Shown here piece by piece: positions 10,006-18,081 of a stretch of DNA of 64,000 nt (position 1 is its first letter; each line of letters starts with the position of its first letter). The position numbers were made by a program, and so were the translations under genes. The stretch is taken from NCBI GenBank assembly GCA_020636075.1, contig JACJYO010000003.1, forward strand, positions 124,001 through 188,000, read 5' to 3'. The notes under the pieces are model-generated. The model saw only the letters and a program-made list of their open reading frames with translations, did not search any database and was not told the DNA's origin. The DNA comes from Lewinellaceae bacterium (GTDB lineage Bacteria; Bacteroidota; Bacteroidia; Chitinophagales; Saprospiraceae).

Positions 10006-12192
10006 ATGAAACATATCGCATTTGCTTTGGCCCTGTTTTCCTTTTCCGCTAACACGTTGTTGGCGCAACTGCATAACCGGGGCGCCGTTATAAAAATCGC
10101 CAGTGGCACTGCGATGTTATCTGTCAATGGCATTGCCAATGCCAACGGCGGTCAGCTGACAGTCGACGGTACACTCAGCACCCCTGCCAGTCTGCAGAAT
10201 ACCGCCAGTGCAACACTTCAGGGCGACGGCCAATACTATATTGGCGGCAACTGGACAAACGACGCTGTGTTTAACGCCGGTAGCTCTACCGTCAACTTCG
10301 AGGGTACACAAACCAGCACGGTCACTTCCGGGGCTGCTACATTTTACAATATTACACTGAACAAAACCAGCGACAACGACCTCTTGCTGGCCGATCATCT
10401 GGACGTTTCAAATACGCTTTCCTTTCAGGCTGCCGACAACTACATCGTGCTGGGCGATTACAACCTCCGGGTTGAAAACATGCTCGGTTATGCTGCAACG
10501 CGGTATGTGCGCACCACGGGAGCCGGTACACTCCGGCGCGACGTGGGCGCAGTACCGGTTGTTTTTCCGGTCGGCAACACGGCCTACAACCCCGCCACAT
10601 TGACTAACGCCGGCACCCCCGATGAATTCCGCCTCCAGGTAACCGATTCGATACAGAGCGGCGGTTTTTCTGGTAGCGCGCTGACCGCAAATGCCGTGGG
10701 TCGCACCTGGTTTATCGAAGAGGCCATACCCGGCGGTTCGGACCTGGGCCTGGAGCTGCAATGGAACGGCGATGAAGAATGGAGCGGCTTCGACCGTTCG
10801 ATGGCTTATATCGCAAACTTTGATGCGGGCATCTGGAATCAACAACCCGTTGGCCCTGCCTCGGGTGCCGATCCCTACAGCCTGAGTCGGATGGGAATTA
10901 CAAGTCTCGCGCCTTTCGCTATTTTTGGAAACAATTTTCAGCCCACGGTTACTATTTCGGGGCAAATTTTGTGGAAAGGCGACGGCGTTGCTGGCGTTCA
11001 AAACGCCACGGTTGCTTTCAGCGGCGACCTCAACGGCACAGCAAGCACCGCCGCCGCCGGCAATTACACCGGTACCCTGGCCGGCAACGGCAACCTTACG
11101 ATCAGCCCAAGCAAAAACACAAATCGGCTCAACGGTATCACCGTTGGCGATGCCCTCGCCATACAGCAGTTCCTCGCCGGCAGCGCTACAATCGATGATC
11201 CTTATGTATGGATCGCTATGGATGTGGATCGCGACAATACCATTTCAACTTTTGATGCGCTGCTGATCAAACAAATGTTGCTCAACAATCCGCAATCGGC
11301 AACATACTTTAACACGTCCTGGCGCTTTGTGCCTAAAGATTACCAACTGGCCTTGCCTCCCTGGGGTTTCCCCGAACAAATTAATCTGACGGGTGTAACG
11401 GCGAACCAATCCCAGCAGGATTTTTACGGTGTCAAGATCGGAGACTTGATCGAAGTCTTTGCCGACCCGGCAAATTTCAACGGCAGCAGCAACGATGCAG
11501 AGCCCCTCGTCTGGCGCGTGCAAGACCGCATGCTGGAAGCCGGGCAAGATATCCAGGTAACCTTTACCGCAGACTTTCATGAAAATGTTGCCGCTTTCCA
11601 GTTCGGCCTGCGCTTCGATCCGCAGTACCTGGAGTTGGAAGACGTCGAACAACTGGCGGCGTTGCCGCTGGACGACGACCACTTTGGTCTGTTTGAAGCA
11701 CACTTGGGCGAATTACGGGCGGTGTGGGCACATCACGACGGCTTCGAGTTGCCGCATGGTTCGGAAGTGTTTCACCTGCATTTCAAGGTGCTGCAATCAG
11801 GGGTGAAACTCAGTGCAGTGCTCGGGCTGGACGAAGCGTTGCTGTCCGGGCTGGTGTACAACAACCAGCAGGAAAGCAATGTCGTGCAGCTCTTTTTTAC
11901 GCCAATCAGCGCAATAAACAGCCCGAAAAAAGAAGTTCTTCAGTTCGACAACTGGCCCAATCCCTTTGCGCATACCACCACTGTACGGTTCAACCTGCCT
12001 GAAGCCTGCCGTGCACAATTGCGTGTTCTGGATGAAAGTGGGCGGGAATTATGGCGGCAGTGGAAAAACTATACCGCCGGCTACCAGCAGGAACAAGTTC
12101 AACTGGAAGGAGCAATATCCGGCACGCTACTATGCGAACTGACAACTCCCTGGGGGACAACTGTCTGTAAAATGATCGCAACGAATGATTAA
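10006..12192 (+). CDS. T9SS-sorted protein with dockerin and cohesin-like domains
   Basis: Starts 11 bp after the adhesin gene and has a signal peptide (MKHIAFALALFSFSANTLLA). An N-terminal beta-rich region (~25-305) is followed by a short carboxypeptidase-like segment. A dockerin type I pair comes next (~375-430: ITVGDALAIQQFL and DVDRDNTISTFDALLIKQ, with the Asp/Asn calcium-loop pattern). A cohesin-like domain follows at ~505-625, and the last ~80 residues (NWPNPFAHTTTVRFNLPE...) form a T9SS type A sorting domain. Family knowledge says T9SS cargo crosses the outer membrane and is anchored or released. Cohesin and dockerin in one chain suggest self-association or multi-protein assembly, which is inference. 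Confidence 0.85.
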   Translation: MKHIAFALALFSFSANTLLAQLHNRGAVIKIASGTAMLSVNGIANANGGQLTVDGTLSTPASLQNTASATLQGDGQYYIGGNWTNDAVFNAGSSTVNFEGTQTSTVTSGAATFYNITLNKTSDNDLLLADHLDVSNTLSFQAADNYIVLGDYNLRVENMLGYAATRYVRTTGAGTLRRDVGAVPVVFPVGNTAYNPATLTNAGTPDEFRLQVTDSIQSGGFSGSALTANAVGRTWFIEEAIPGGSDLGLELQWNGDEEWSGFDRSMAYIANFDAGIWNQQPVGPASGADPYSLSRMGITSLAPFAIFGNNFQPTVTISGQILWKGDGVAGVQNATVAFSGDLNGTASTAAAGNYTGTLAGNGNLTISPSKNTNRLNGITVGDALAIQQFLAGSATIDDPYVWIAMDVDRDNTISTFDALLIKQMLLNNPQSATYFNTSWRFVPKDYQLALPPWGFPEQINLTGVTANQSQQDFYGVKIGDLIEVFADPANFNGSSNDAEPLVWRVQDRMLEAGQDIQVTFTADFHENVAAFQFGLRFDPQYLELEDVEQLAALPLDDDHFGLFEAHLGELRAVWAHHDGFELPHGSEVFHLHFKVLQSGVKLSAVLGLDEALLSGLVYNNQQESNVVQLFFTPISAINSPKKEVLQFDNWPNPFAHTTTVRFNLPEACRAQLRVLDESGRELWRQWKNYTAGYQQEQVQLEGAISGTLLCELTTPWGTTVCKMIATND

Positions 12193-12314
12193 GCAATCCC
12201 CCCGAGGGTGATGCCCCTGCGAATCATGGTGTGAAACGTCCGGATAAAATACGAGAGGCTGTTGAACCCACATTCCATATACACCGCTTTCACTTTCTTG
12301 CGCGGGTCTTTCAG
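12189..12314 (-). pseudogene. Orphan 3' tail of an AraC-family gene (diverged copy)
   Basis: Read on the minus strand, this segment gives LKDPRKKVKAVYMECGFNSL and then SYFIRTF before diverging and stopping at 12189-12191. It is the second helix-turn-helix of the AraC gene at 21083-21995. At DNA level, 12235-12314 matches 80 bp of that gene with about three mismatches. No upstream part of the gene is present. It is a fragment, not a functional regulator. Confidence 0.75.
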
Positions 12315-12459
12315 GTGGATTTGCTTGCCGCCCTACTATCGCCAGACGGTAAACCCTTTGTTTTCGATCCAGAAAACAAACCCCCAAAAGAAATTTTACA
12401 ACCACCCGAAGGATTTTTGAAAGGGATGCCGTCTAAGCAGGAAATTCCAGCATTACAAC

Positions 12460-13389
12460 ATGAAAAAACACATCGCTTTCCTCGTCCTGGTGCTTGCCCT
12501 GGCAGGCTGCCACAACTACCATACGCACAGCCATGAATCAAACTCCATGGCTGCTACCCCGAACAACTACTTCGGGGCCTACACCCTGGTAGACGAAAAA
12601 TACGGCACCAAAACCACCGTGACCATCGACGGCGACAAACGCATCATGGTGACAAATGCCTTGCCCAACCACGAGACGGGCCATTTTCCCAGGAAGGGCA
12701 ACCCCAACACCATTTCAGCTCAAAACAAACGGTATGAGATCCCGCTCAATCCGGTGTTCACGGGAGAAGCCCGATGGGCAAGAGAAACAGGCGTGGCGCT
12801 CAACGGTGTGAAGTTCGAGCCGGAAACCGCTGAGGTAGTCGTTTGCGAAAGCGGCGAAAACTACAGGGTAGAAGCCAAACAAAACTTCATTGACCTTGGC
12901 CTCGACTTCAACAACGCACACGTGCAGCCCACCGGGGCTTACCATTACCATGGCGTGCCAACCGGGGTGGTGCATGCCTTCGACAAAGGCGGCGACCTCG
13001 TCCACATCGGTTTTGCCCATGATGGCTTTGCTATTTATTATTCAAAAAGCGGCGCTTACAAACCGAGCTACCGCCTGATTGATGAAACCCGTACAGGAAC
13101 AGACTGCACCTATGCGAATCCAAGAGGAATCCAGGACGTGAAAATCAATGGAGAAAAAAAAGACGGCACCTACAAATCCGACTGGGAATATGTGAAAGGC
13201 CTCGGCGACCTCGACGAGTGCAATGGCAGGGAGGTAAATGGCCAGTATGCCTATTTCGTGACGACGGAATACCCCTACGTTGGGCGCTGTCTGAAAGGGG
13301 CGTTCAAAGAACAAAGGGGCGGAGGGCCACCGCCGGGCAGACAGCGTCCGCCACAGGGTGGGAGACCTCCGGGACCGCCGCGGAATTAG
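12460..13389 (+). CDS. YHYH-domain lipoprotein
   Basis: The 309-residue protein starts with a lipoprotein signal (MKKHIAFLVLVLALAGC; lipobox LAGC, Cys17) followed by a His-rich segment (HNYHTHSHES). The diagnostic GAYHYHGVP motif lies near residue 161, with DGFAIYY and DECNG further on, which identifies the YHYH family. The C-terminal tail is rich in Gly, Pro and Arg (GGGPPPGRQRPPQGGRPPG) and probably disordered. The family's biochemical role is not established; the conserved histidines suggest metal binding, which is inference. It stands alone between an AraC remnant and the arylsulfotransferase-like gene, all plus-strand neighbours being secreted. Confidence 0.88.
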   Translation: MKKHIAFLVLVLALAGCHNYHTHSHESNSMAATPNNYFGAYTLVDEKYGTKTTVTIDGDKRIMVTNALPNHETGHFPRKGNPNTISAQNKRYEIPLNPVFTGEARWARETGVALNGVKFEPETAEVVVCESGENYRVEAKQNFIDLGLDFNNAHVQPTGAYHYHGVPTGVVHAFDKGGDLVHIGFAHDGFAIYYSKSGAYKPSYRLIDETRTGTDCTYANPRGIQDVKINGEKKDGTYKSDWEYVKGLGDLDECNGREVNGQYAYFVTTEYPYVGRCLKGAFKEQRGGGPPPGRQRPPQGGRPPGPPRN

Positions 13390-13550
13390 ATATGCCGCCA
13401 AAGGTTGCCTTTATGATCCGGTGAGGGAAGTTTTAAACATGCTCTAACAAATGTCCTTGGGTGCGCTGCTGTTTTAATTAACTCAAAACATAGTTTAAAC
13501 AAACAGAATGCAAACCCGTCCAAGCACTCCAACATCTAAAAATCAGGTAC

Positions 13551-15203
13551 ATGCAAAAGATCATAGCGATAGCATTTAGTTTAGTTTTCAGCCTCCATTT
13601 AAGTAGCCAAACAGTTGGCCTTATCCAGCACGACCCACAATCATTGGACGATGGTTATATCCTCTTTGCCCCGATCGGTGGCACGACCAGCTATTTGATT
13701 GACAAATGTGGCAAGCTGGTAAAAACATGGCCGAGTAATTACAGGCCCGGGCAATCCGTCTATCTGCTTCCTGACGGCAACTTACTGCGCCCGGGCAATG
13801 CCAACAACAACGCCTTTAATGCCGGCGGCAAAGGCGGCATCATCGAAAAAATTGATTGGGACGGGAAGGTGATTTGGAGCTACGCGGTTTCGGATGCCAC
13901 AAAATGCCAACACCACGATGTGAAAGCCCTGCCCAATGGAAATGTGCTGATCATTGCCTGGGAGAGTAAAACCAATACGGAAGCGGTAGCAGCAGGTAGA
14001 AATCCGGCTTTGGTGCCAACCCAGCTTTGGAGCGAGCAAATCCTGGAAGTTCAGCCTGTGGGTACAAACGGGGGGAATATCGTTTGGGAATGGCATCTAT
14101 GGGACCATTTGGTGCAGGACTTCGATGCCGCAAAACCTAATTTTGGAACAGTTGCCACCAATCCGCAATTGATCAACCTCAATTTTGGCGCAAGTGCCAA
14201 CCAAAGCGATTGGATTCACCTGAATTCCGTAGACTACAACGCCGCATTGGACCAAATCCTCGTCAGTTCACATTCCATGAACGAGATTTGGATAATCGAC
14301 CACAGCACCACAACCGCCGAGGCTGCTTCGCATACGGGCGGCAACTCCGGCAAAGGCGGGGACATCCTGTACCGCTGGGGCAACCCGGCCGCCTATAATC
14401 TTGGGACAACTGCAAACCGAAAGTTTCATGGCCAGCATAACGCCCGTTGGATAGAAAGCGGCTTCCCGTTTGAAAACCAGATCATGGTGTATAACAATGG
14501 CAATGGACGACAAGGCGGCAACTACACGACGGTTGAAATTATTGAGCCTCCCGTGGATGGCTATAATTATTCCAGCACGCTGCCTTATTTGCCGGCATCC
14601 ACCTCGTGGATCTATAATGACGGAAACCCCAATAATTACTATGCGCAAAATATTTCCGGCGCGCAGCCGCTACCGAATGGCAATGTACTGCTGTGCAACG
14701 GGCCATCCGGGATATTCACCGAAGTAACAACCAGTGGGGAAACCGTTTGGAAATATATAAACCCCGTTTCAGGGATGGGCGTTATTTCCCAGAATAGCCC
14801 CGCAACGCAAAATTTAGTGTTTCGGTGCACCTATTATCCTGCGGATTTTGCCGGCTTTACCGGGCATACCTTAATGAGCGGGAGTATTATTGAAAATACA
14901 AACCCGGTTTCGGGTGCATGCGAATTGCTCTCCGATGTTGCCGATAACCACGAGGCTTTTCAGTTCCGTATTTACCCCAACCCGGCAAAGGATTTTCTAT
15001 ACGTTGATATTCAAAATCTATTGATGAAAAATGTCACCTTGAAAATATTAAATGCGATAGGAGAAACACTTTATTCGGTTAGTGATCTAAATTATAGTGC
15101 TAATTTTCATGTTCCAATCGGTAATTTTCAAGATGGTATGTATTTCGTCAGATTAGAATCTGAAGGGAATAGTGTGACTAAAAAGGTTATCATTTCAAAA
15201 TAA
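13551..15203 (+). CDS. Arylsulfotransferase-like T9SS-sorted protein
   Basis: A signal peptide (MQKIIAIAFSLVFSLHLSSQ) is followed by a beta-propeller of the arylsulfotransferase (ASST) type: GLIQHDPQSLDDGYILFAP, QHHDVKALPNGNVLIIAWE, a central HLNSVDYN, then KFHGQHNARWI and repeated LPNGNVL blades. The last ~80 residues (FRIYPNPAKDFLYVDIQ ... FVRLESEGNSVTKKVIIS) are a T9SS type A sorting domain. ASST enzymes move sulfate between phenolic compounds using a catalytic His, and several His residues here could serve. The substrate is unknown and some family members may only bind. Base composition drifts AT-rich in the last 250 bp. Confidence 0.82.
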   Translation: MQKIIAIAFSLVFSLHLSSQTVGLIQHDPQSLDDGYILFAPIGGTTSYLIDKCGKLVKTWPSNYRPGQSVYLLPDGNLLRPGNANNNAFNAGGKGGIIEKIDWDGKVIWSYAVSDATKCQHHDVKALPNGNVLIIAWESKTNTEAVAAGRNPALVPTQLWSEQILEVQPVGTNGGNIVWEWHLWDHLVQDFDAAKPNFGTVATNPQLINLNFGASANQSDWIHLNSVDYNAALDQILVSSHSMNEIWIIDHSTTTAEAASHTGGNSGKGGDILYRWGNPAAYNLGTTANRKFHGQHNARWIESGFPFENQIMVYNNGNGRQGGNYTTVEIIEPPVDGYNYSSTLPYLPASTSWIYNDGNPNNYYAQNISGAQPLPNGNVLLCNGPSGIFTEVTTSGETVWKYINPVSGMGVISQNSPATQNLVFRCTYYPADFAGFTGHTLMSGSIIENTNPVSGACELLSDVADNHEAFQFRIYPNPAKDFLYVDIQNLLMKNVTLKILNAIGETLYSVSDLNYSANFHVPIGNFQDGMYFVRLESEGNSVTKKVIISK

Positions 15204-15267
15204 GTAATAGACGATGTTGAGTCGTCAAACGCAGGGCTACATCATAAATCCCCACTTCCAAAATTGC

Positions 15268-15631
15268 ACCACGGAGACACAGAGGACACGGAGAAACCTT
15301 ACTCGTCCTACGGCTTGTATCATTTCACATAAATAACTATTAATTCATTGTCAGTTCAGATGTCTCCCTCCGGTCGACATGACAACTTGCTTGGAGAAAC
15401 ATACAATTTATCAGATTTCTCGCTGCGCTCGAAATTTTACCTACGCCCTGCCGCAATTTCGAGCGCAGCGAGAAATCCTATAAAATTTAGTTTTTAGCGT
15501 AAACAACTGTCATGTCGACCCCACCCTGCGGGGGAGACATCTGGATTCTATTATTACCGGTTATTTATATGAAGCCGTAGGACGAGTATCCACATAGGGC
15601 ATAGTTCTCCGTGTCCTCCGTGCCTCCGTGG
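15268..15631. repeat. Four-tier concentric inverted repeat
   Basis: Four pairs of inverted arms are nested around one centre: 15268-15295 with 15604-15631; 15301-15315 with 15573-15587 (the word ACTCGTCCTACGGCT and its complement); 15357-15387 with 15505-15543; and 15415-15435 with 15456-15476 (ATTTCTCGCTGCGCTCGAAAT and its complement). The whole 364-bp block holds no gene. The second-tier word also occurs in a palindrome at 46091-46123. It lies downstream of the arylsulfotransferase-like gene. Confidence 0.85.
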
Positions 15632-15660
15632 TAAATAAATCAATCTACGGTGAGTAAATC

Positions 15661-15813
15661 ACCACTCACTCCGCACCCCGCACCGCCTTCAACTGAAACT
15701 CTTTCGGCGACACCTGCTTCTTCTGCCGGAACGTCCGGATAAAATAGGAGAGGCTGTTGAACCCGCATTCCATATACACCTCTTTCACTTTCTTGCGCGG
15801 GTCTTTCAGCAGG
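15661..15813. repeat. 153-bp direct repeat, left copy
   Basis: Identical to 21078-21230 except for one base that I can see (C versus T in the TTGCG[C/T]GGGTC part). Similarity stops abruptly on both sides. The two copies have the same orientation and flank 5.26 kb of visibly AT-richer DNA holding the potassium genes. The pair therefore looks like an integration or duplication scar at the 3' end of araC. Confidence 0.85.
15666..15813 (-). pseudogene. Orphan 3' tail of the AraC gene (near-identical copy)
   Basis: Read on the minus strand it encodes the last ~48 residues of the AraC protein at 21083-21995 (DPRKKVKEVYMECGFNSLSY ... FQLKAVRGAE) and the same TGA stop. The rest of the gene is absent: right of 15813 the sequence is unrelated. 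It cannot make a regulator by itself. Confidence 0.8.
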
Positions 15814-16041
15814 AACCTATCGAATTATATAAGAGGACACCACGGCCAAAGACTTGGGTATAAGAGCGTGTTTGGCGCGTTTAAGCCTTTTTAATTAGAC
15901 CATGAACCTTAAGTCTAGTTCTCAAGTTAGCATCCCGGGTATATGGAATACCAATTGAAAAGAAGGCAGCCATCTTAGGTTTCTGGCATGTATTTTTATA
16001 ATTTCCTTATACCTTATCAAGTACATTCGCGCTAAAAAAGT
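15814..16041. other. Gap upstream of the KdpD-like gene
   Basis: AT-rich DNA between the orphan araC tail and the GTG start of the kinase. No open frame or recognisable RNA is seen. It presumably contains the promoter of the kinase/regulator pair, but no clear TAnnTTTG box was found. Confidence 0.4.
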
Positions 16042-17124
16042 GTGGAACTTTCAATATTAAAAAAATATGGTTCGGCAAATCAATACCTGATAAGCCTTGC
16101 CTTGGTAACACTGGCTGCTGCCATCTCTTATTTTACCGTTGATTTTATCGGATACAGAGTGGTTGCATTACTATTGCTGTTTGTCGTTTCCATTTTGGCA
16201 ATGCTGTTTGATATTCTTCCAGTGTTGATAACAGCTGTTCTTAGTGCACTGACCTGGAATTACTTTTTTATACCTCCAACATTTAATTTTCACATAGGCA
16301 ATACAGAAGATGCCCTGATGTTTGCCATGTATTTTGTAATAGCCCTAATAAACGCTGTATTAACTTTTAAAATACGACAATATGAAAAAAAGGTACGAGA
16401 CAAAGAAGAGCGTGAAAAGACGATCAAACTTTACGATACTTTGCTCAATTCGCTATCACATGAATTAAGAACACCGATATCAACCATAATCGGCGCAATT
16501 GACACCATAGAAGAGAATAATGGAAAAATATCGGATCACAATAGAGCAGAACTCTACCGAGAAATTGCAAAAGCAGGATTTAGGTTAAACAGACAGGTGG
16601 AAAATCTTCTGAACATCAGTCGACTGGAAGCTGGCATTCTAAAGCCTAAGCTGGATTGGTGCGATGTAAACGAATTAGTTTATACTGTGCTCCGCAACAA
16701 TCAAGATGATGCGCTTCATCACATAATTAAATTTCAGGCGAATGATAAGTTACCACTTTTCAGATTAGATCGGGGATTGATTGAACAGGTACTCCAAAAT
16801 ATAATCCAAAATGCGTTACAACACACGCCTGAGGATACTGTCATCGAAATAGAAGTTGACCAAGTACCTTATGCCTGCTGCATAGCAATTTCCGATAATG
16901 GACCTGGGTTCCCAGACAATGCGTTGCGAGCGGTGTTTGATAAATTCTACCGTTTATCCAACTCCACTACCGGAGGTACTGGCCTTGGGCTCTCAATTGC
17001 AAAAGGATTTATCGAGGCACATAAAGGCAGTATTCGACTAGAAAACAACCCTAAGGGTGGCGCAAAGTTCACACTAGAAATTCTAGCTGGGATTTCTAGT
17101 ATCAATAATCTAAAAAATGAATAG
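16042..17124 (+). CDS. KdpD-like sensor histidine kinase lacking the KdpD/Usp N-terminus
   Basis: The start is GTG at 16042 (VELSILKKYGSANQYL); no ATG precedes it in frame. The 360-residue protein has about four membrane helices at ~13-112 with the DUF4118 signature of KdpD (TWNYFFIPPTFNFHI). HisKA follows with phosphoacceptor His140 (SLSHELRTPISTIIGAID), then a HATPase with NIIQNALQHTP (N-box), DNGPGFP and GGTGLGLSIAKG. Full KdpD is near 900 residues with N-terminal KdpD and UspA domains; these are missing, so it probably senses through the membrane part. It overlaps kdpE by 8 bp. By family it controls potassium-responsive transcription. Confidence 0.88.
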   Translation: MELSILKKYGSANQYLISLALVTLAAAISYFTVDFIGYRVVALLLLFVVSILAMLFDILPVLITAVLSALTWNYFFIPPTFNFHIGNTEDALMFAMYFVIALINAVLTFKIRQYEKKVRDKEEREKTIKLYDTLLNSLSHELRTPISTIIGAIDTIEENNGKISDHNRAELYREIAKAGFRLNRQVENLLNISRLEAGILKPKLDWCDVNELVYTVLRNNQDDALHHIIKFQANDKLPLFRLDRGLIEQVLQNIIQNALQHTPEDTVIEIEVDQVPYACCIAISDNGPGFPDNALRAVFDKFYRLSNSTTGGTGLGLSIAKGFIEAHKGSIRLENNPKGGAKFTLEILAGISSINNLKNE

Positions 17125-17797
17125 ACCAGAAATACTAATAATTGATGACGAACCACAAATTCGAAAATTACTGCAAATTAGTTTGGAAAGCAATGGTTAT
17201 AAGACAATCCAAGCGATAGCAGGTAAAGATGGAGTGCTTTTGGCGGCAAGCCACTCGCCAGATTTAATTTTGCTAGATATTGGTTTGCCTGATAAAAGTG
17301 GGCATGCCGTACTACGAGAATTACGGGAGTGGTTTTCCAAGCCTATTATCATATTATCTGTTCAGGATAGTGAAAACGATATAGTTTCCGCATTGGACAA
17401 TGGTGCAACCGATTATGTAGTCAAACCCTTTCGAACGGGTGAGTTATTAGCACGAATCCGGTCAGCACTTCGTAGAAGTCAAAATCAAACAAAGGATGAA
17501 ACAGTTATCGCTTGTGGCAACCTTCAAATTGACATCATGGCAAGAGTAGTAAAGCGTGATGATAATATTGTTAAACTCACTTCTACTGAATATAATTTAT
17601 TGGCACTCTTTGCCAGAAATGAGGGCAAAGTGCTCACCCATCAATATATACTGAGAGAAATATGGGGCGTTGCCTATCAAACCGAAACCCAATACCTGCG
17701 CGTATTTGTAGCACAATTGCGAAAAAAATTGGAAGAAAACCCGAATAACCCAGTCCATATCGTAACAGAAAGTGGCGTGGGTTATCGTTTCCAGTAA
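17117..17797 (+). CDS. kdpE: Response regulator, KdpE type
   Basis: 226 residues, overlapping the kinase stop by 8 bp, which indicates translational coupling. The receiver domain (1-~120) has acidic D10/D11, phosphoacceptor Asp54 (LILLDIGLPDKSG) and Lys at VVKPF. A winged-helix OmpR/PhoB DNA-binding domain occupies ~130-226 (LTSTEYNLLALFARNEGKVL, then RVFVAQLRKKLEENP). Length and sequence match KdpE, which activates kdpFABC. No kdpFABC is in this window, so the likely local target is kup or distant genes (inference). Confidence 0.88.
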   Translation: MNRPEILIIDDEPQIRKLLQISLESNGYKTIQAIAGKDGVLLAASHSPDLILLDIGLPDKSGHAVLRELREWFSKPIIILSVQDSENDIVSALDNGATDYVVKPFRTGELLARIRSALRRSQNQTKDETVIACGNLQIDIMARVVKRDDNIVKLTSTEYNLLALFARNEGKVLTHQYILREIWGVAYQTETQYLRVFVAQLRKKLEENPNNPVHIVTESGVGYRFQ

Positions 17798-17918
17798 TCT
17801 TTACAAAATTTTTATGCCTGCCTTTTATATTTTATCAAATGCTTACAGTGATTGATCTTTTTTTGTAGGATTAAACTAATTGTGGCCCTCAATCCACTTT
17901 GTTATTAACACAGATTTG

Positions 17919-18050
17919 GTGAAATTAACAACACTGTCCTATCAAGAAATTAAGCTGTTAATTGCAGTAGTGATAGGTTTTGTCTTTATCAGTTGGTTGC
18001 TCCTTTACGGCCTTTGGAAAGCGTTCAAGAATTACTATCGTGATGATTGA
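17919..18050 (+). CDS. Possible small single-helix membrane protein
   Basis: A 43-codon frame from GTG 17919 to TGA 18050 encodes KLTTLSYQEIKLLIAVVIG, then FVFISWLLLYGLWKAFKNYY, then RDD: one membrane helix with a basic C-terminal flank. It follows kdpE by 120 bp on the same strand and converges on kup. Its size recalls KdpF-like accessory peptides, but I do not recognise the sequence. Conservation of the frame would be needed for certainty. Confidence 0.4.
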   Translation: MKLTTLSYQEIKLLIAVVIGFVFISWLLLYGLWKAFKNYYRDD

Positions 18051-18081
18051 ATGTATAAATTTCCGGCAAACTGGAAATTCG

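Noticed and set aside
15204..16041. tRNA gene or integrase as the target of the potassium island
   Set aside because: No cloverleaf-like sequence or integrase frame is seen at either end of the island; the target seems to be the araC 3' end.
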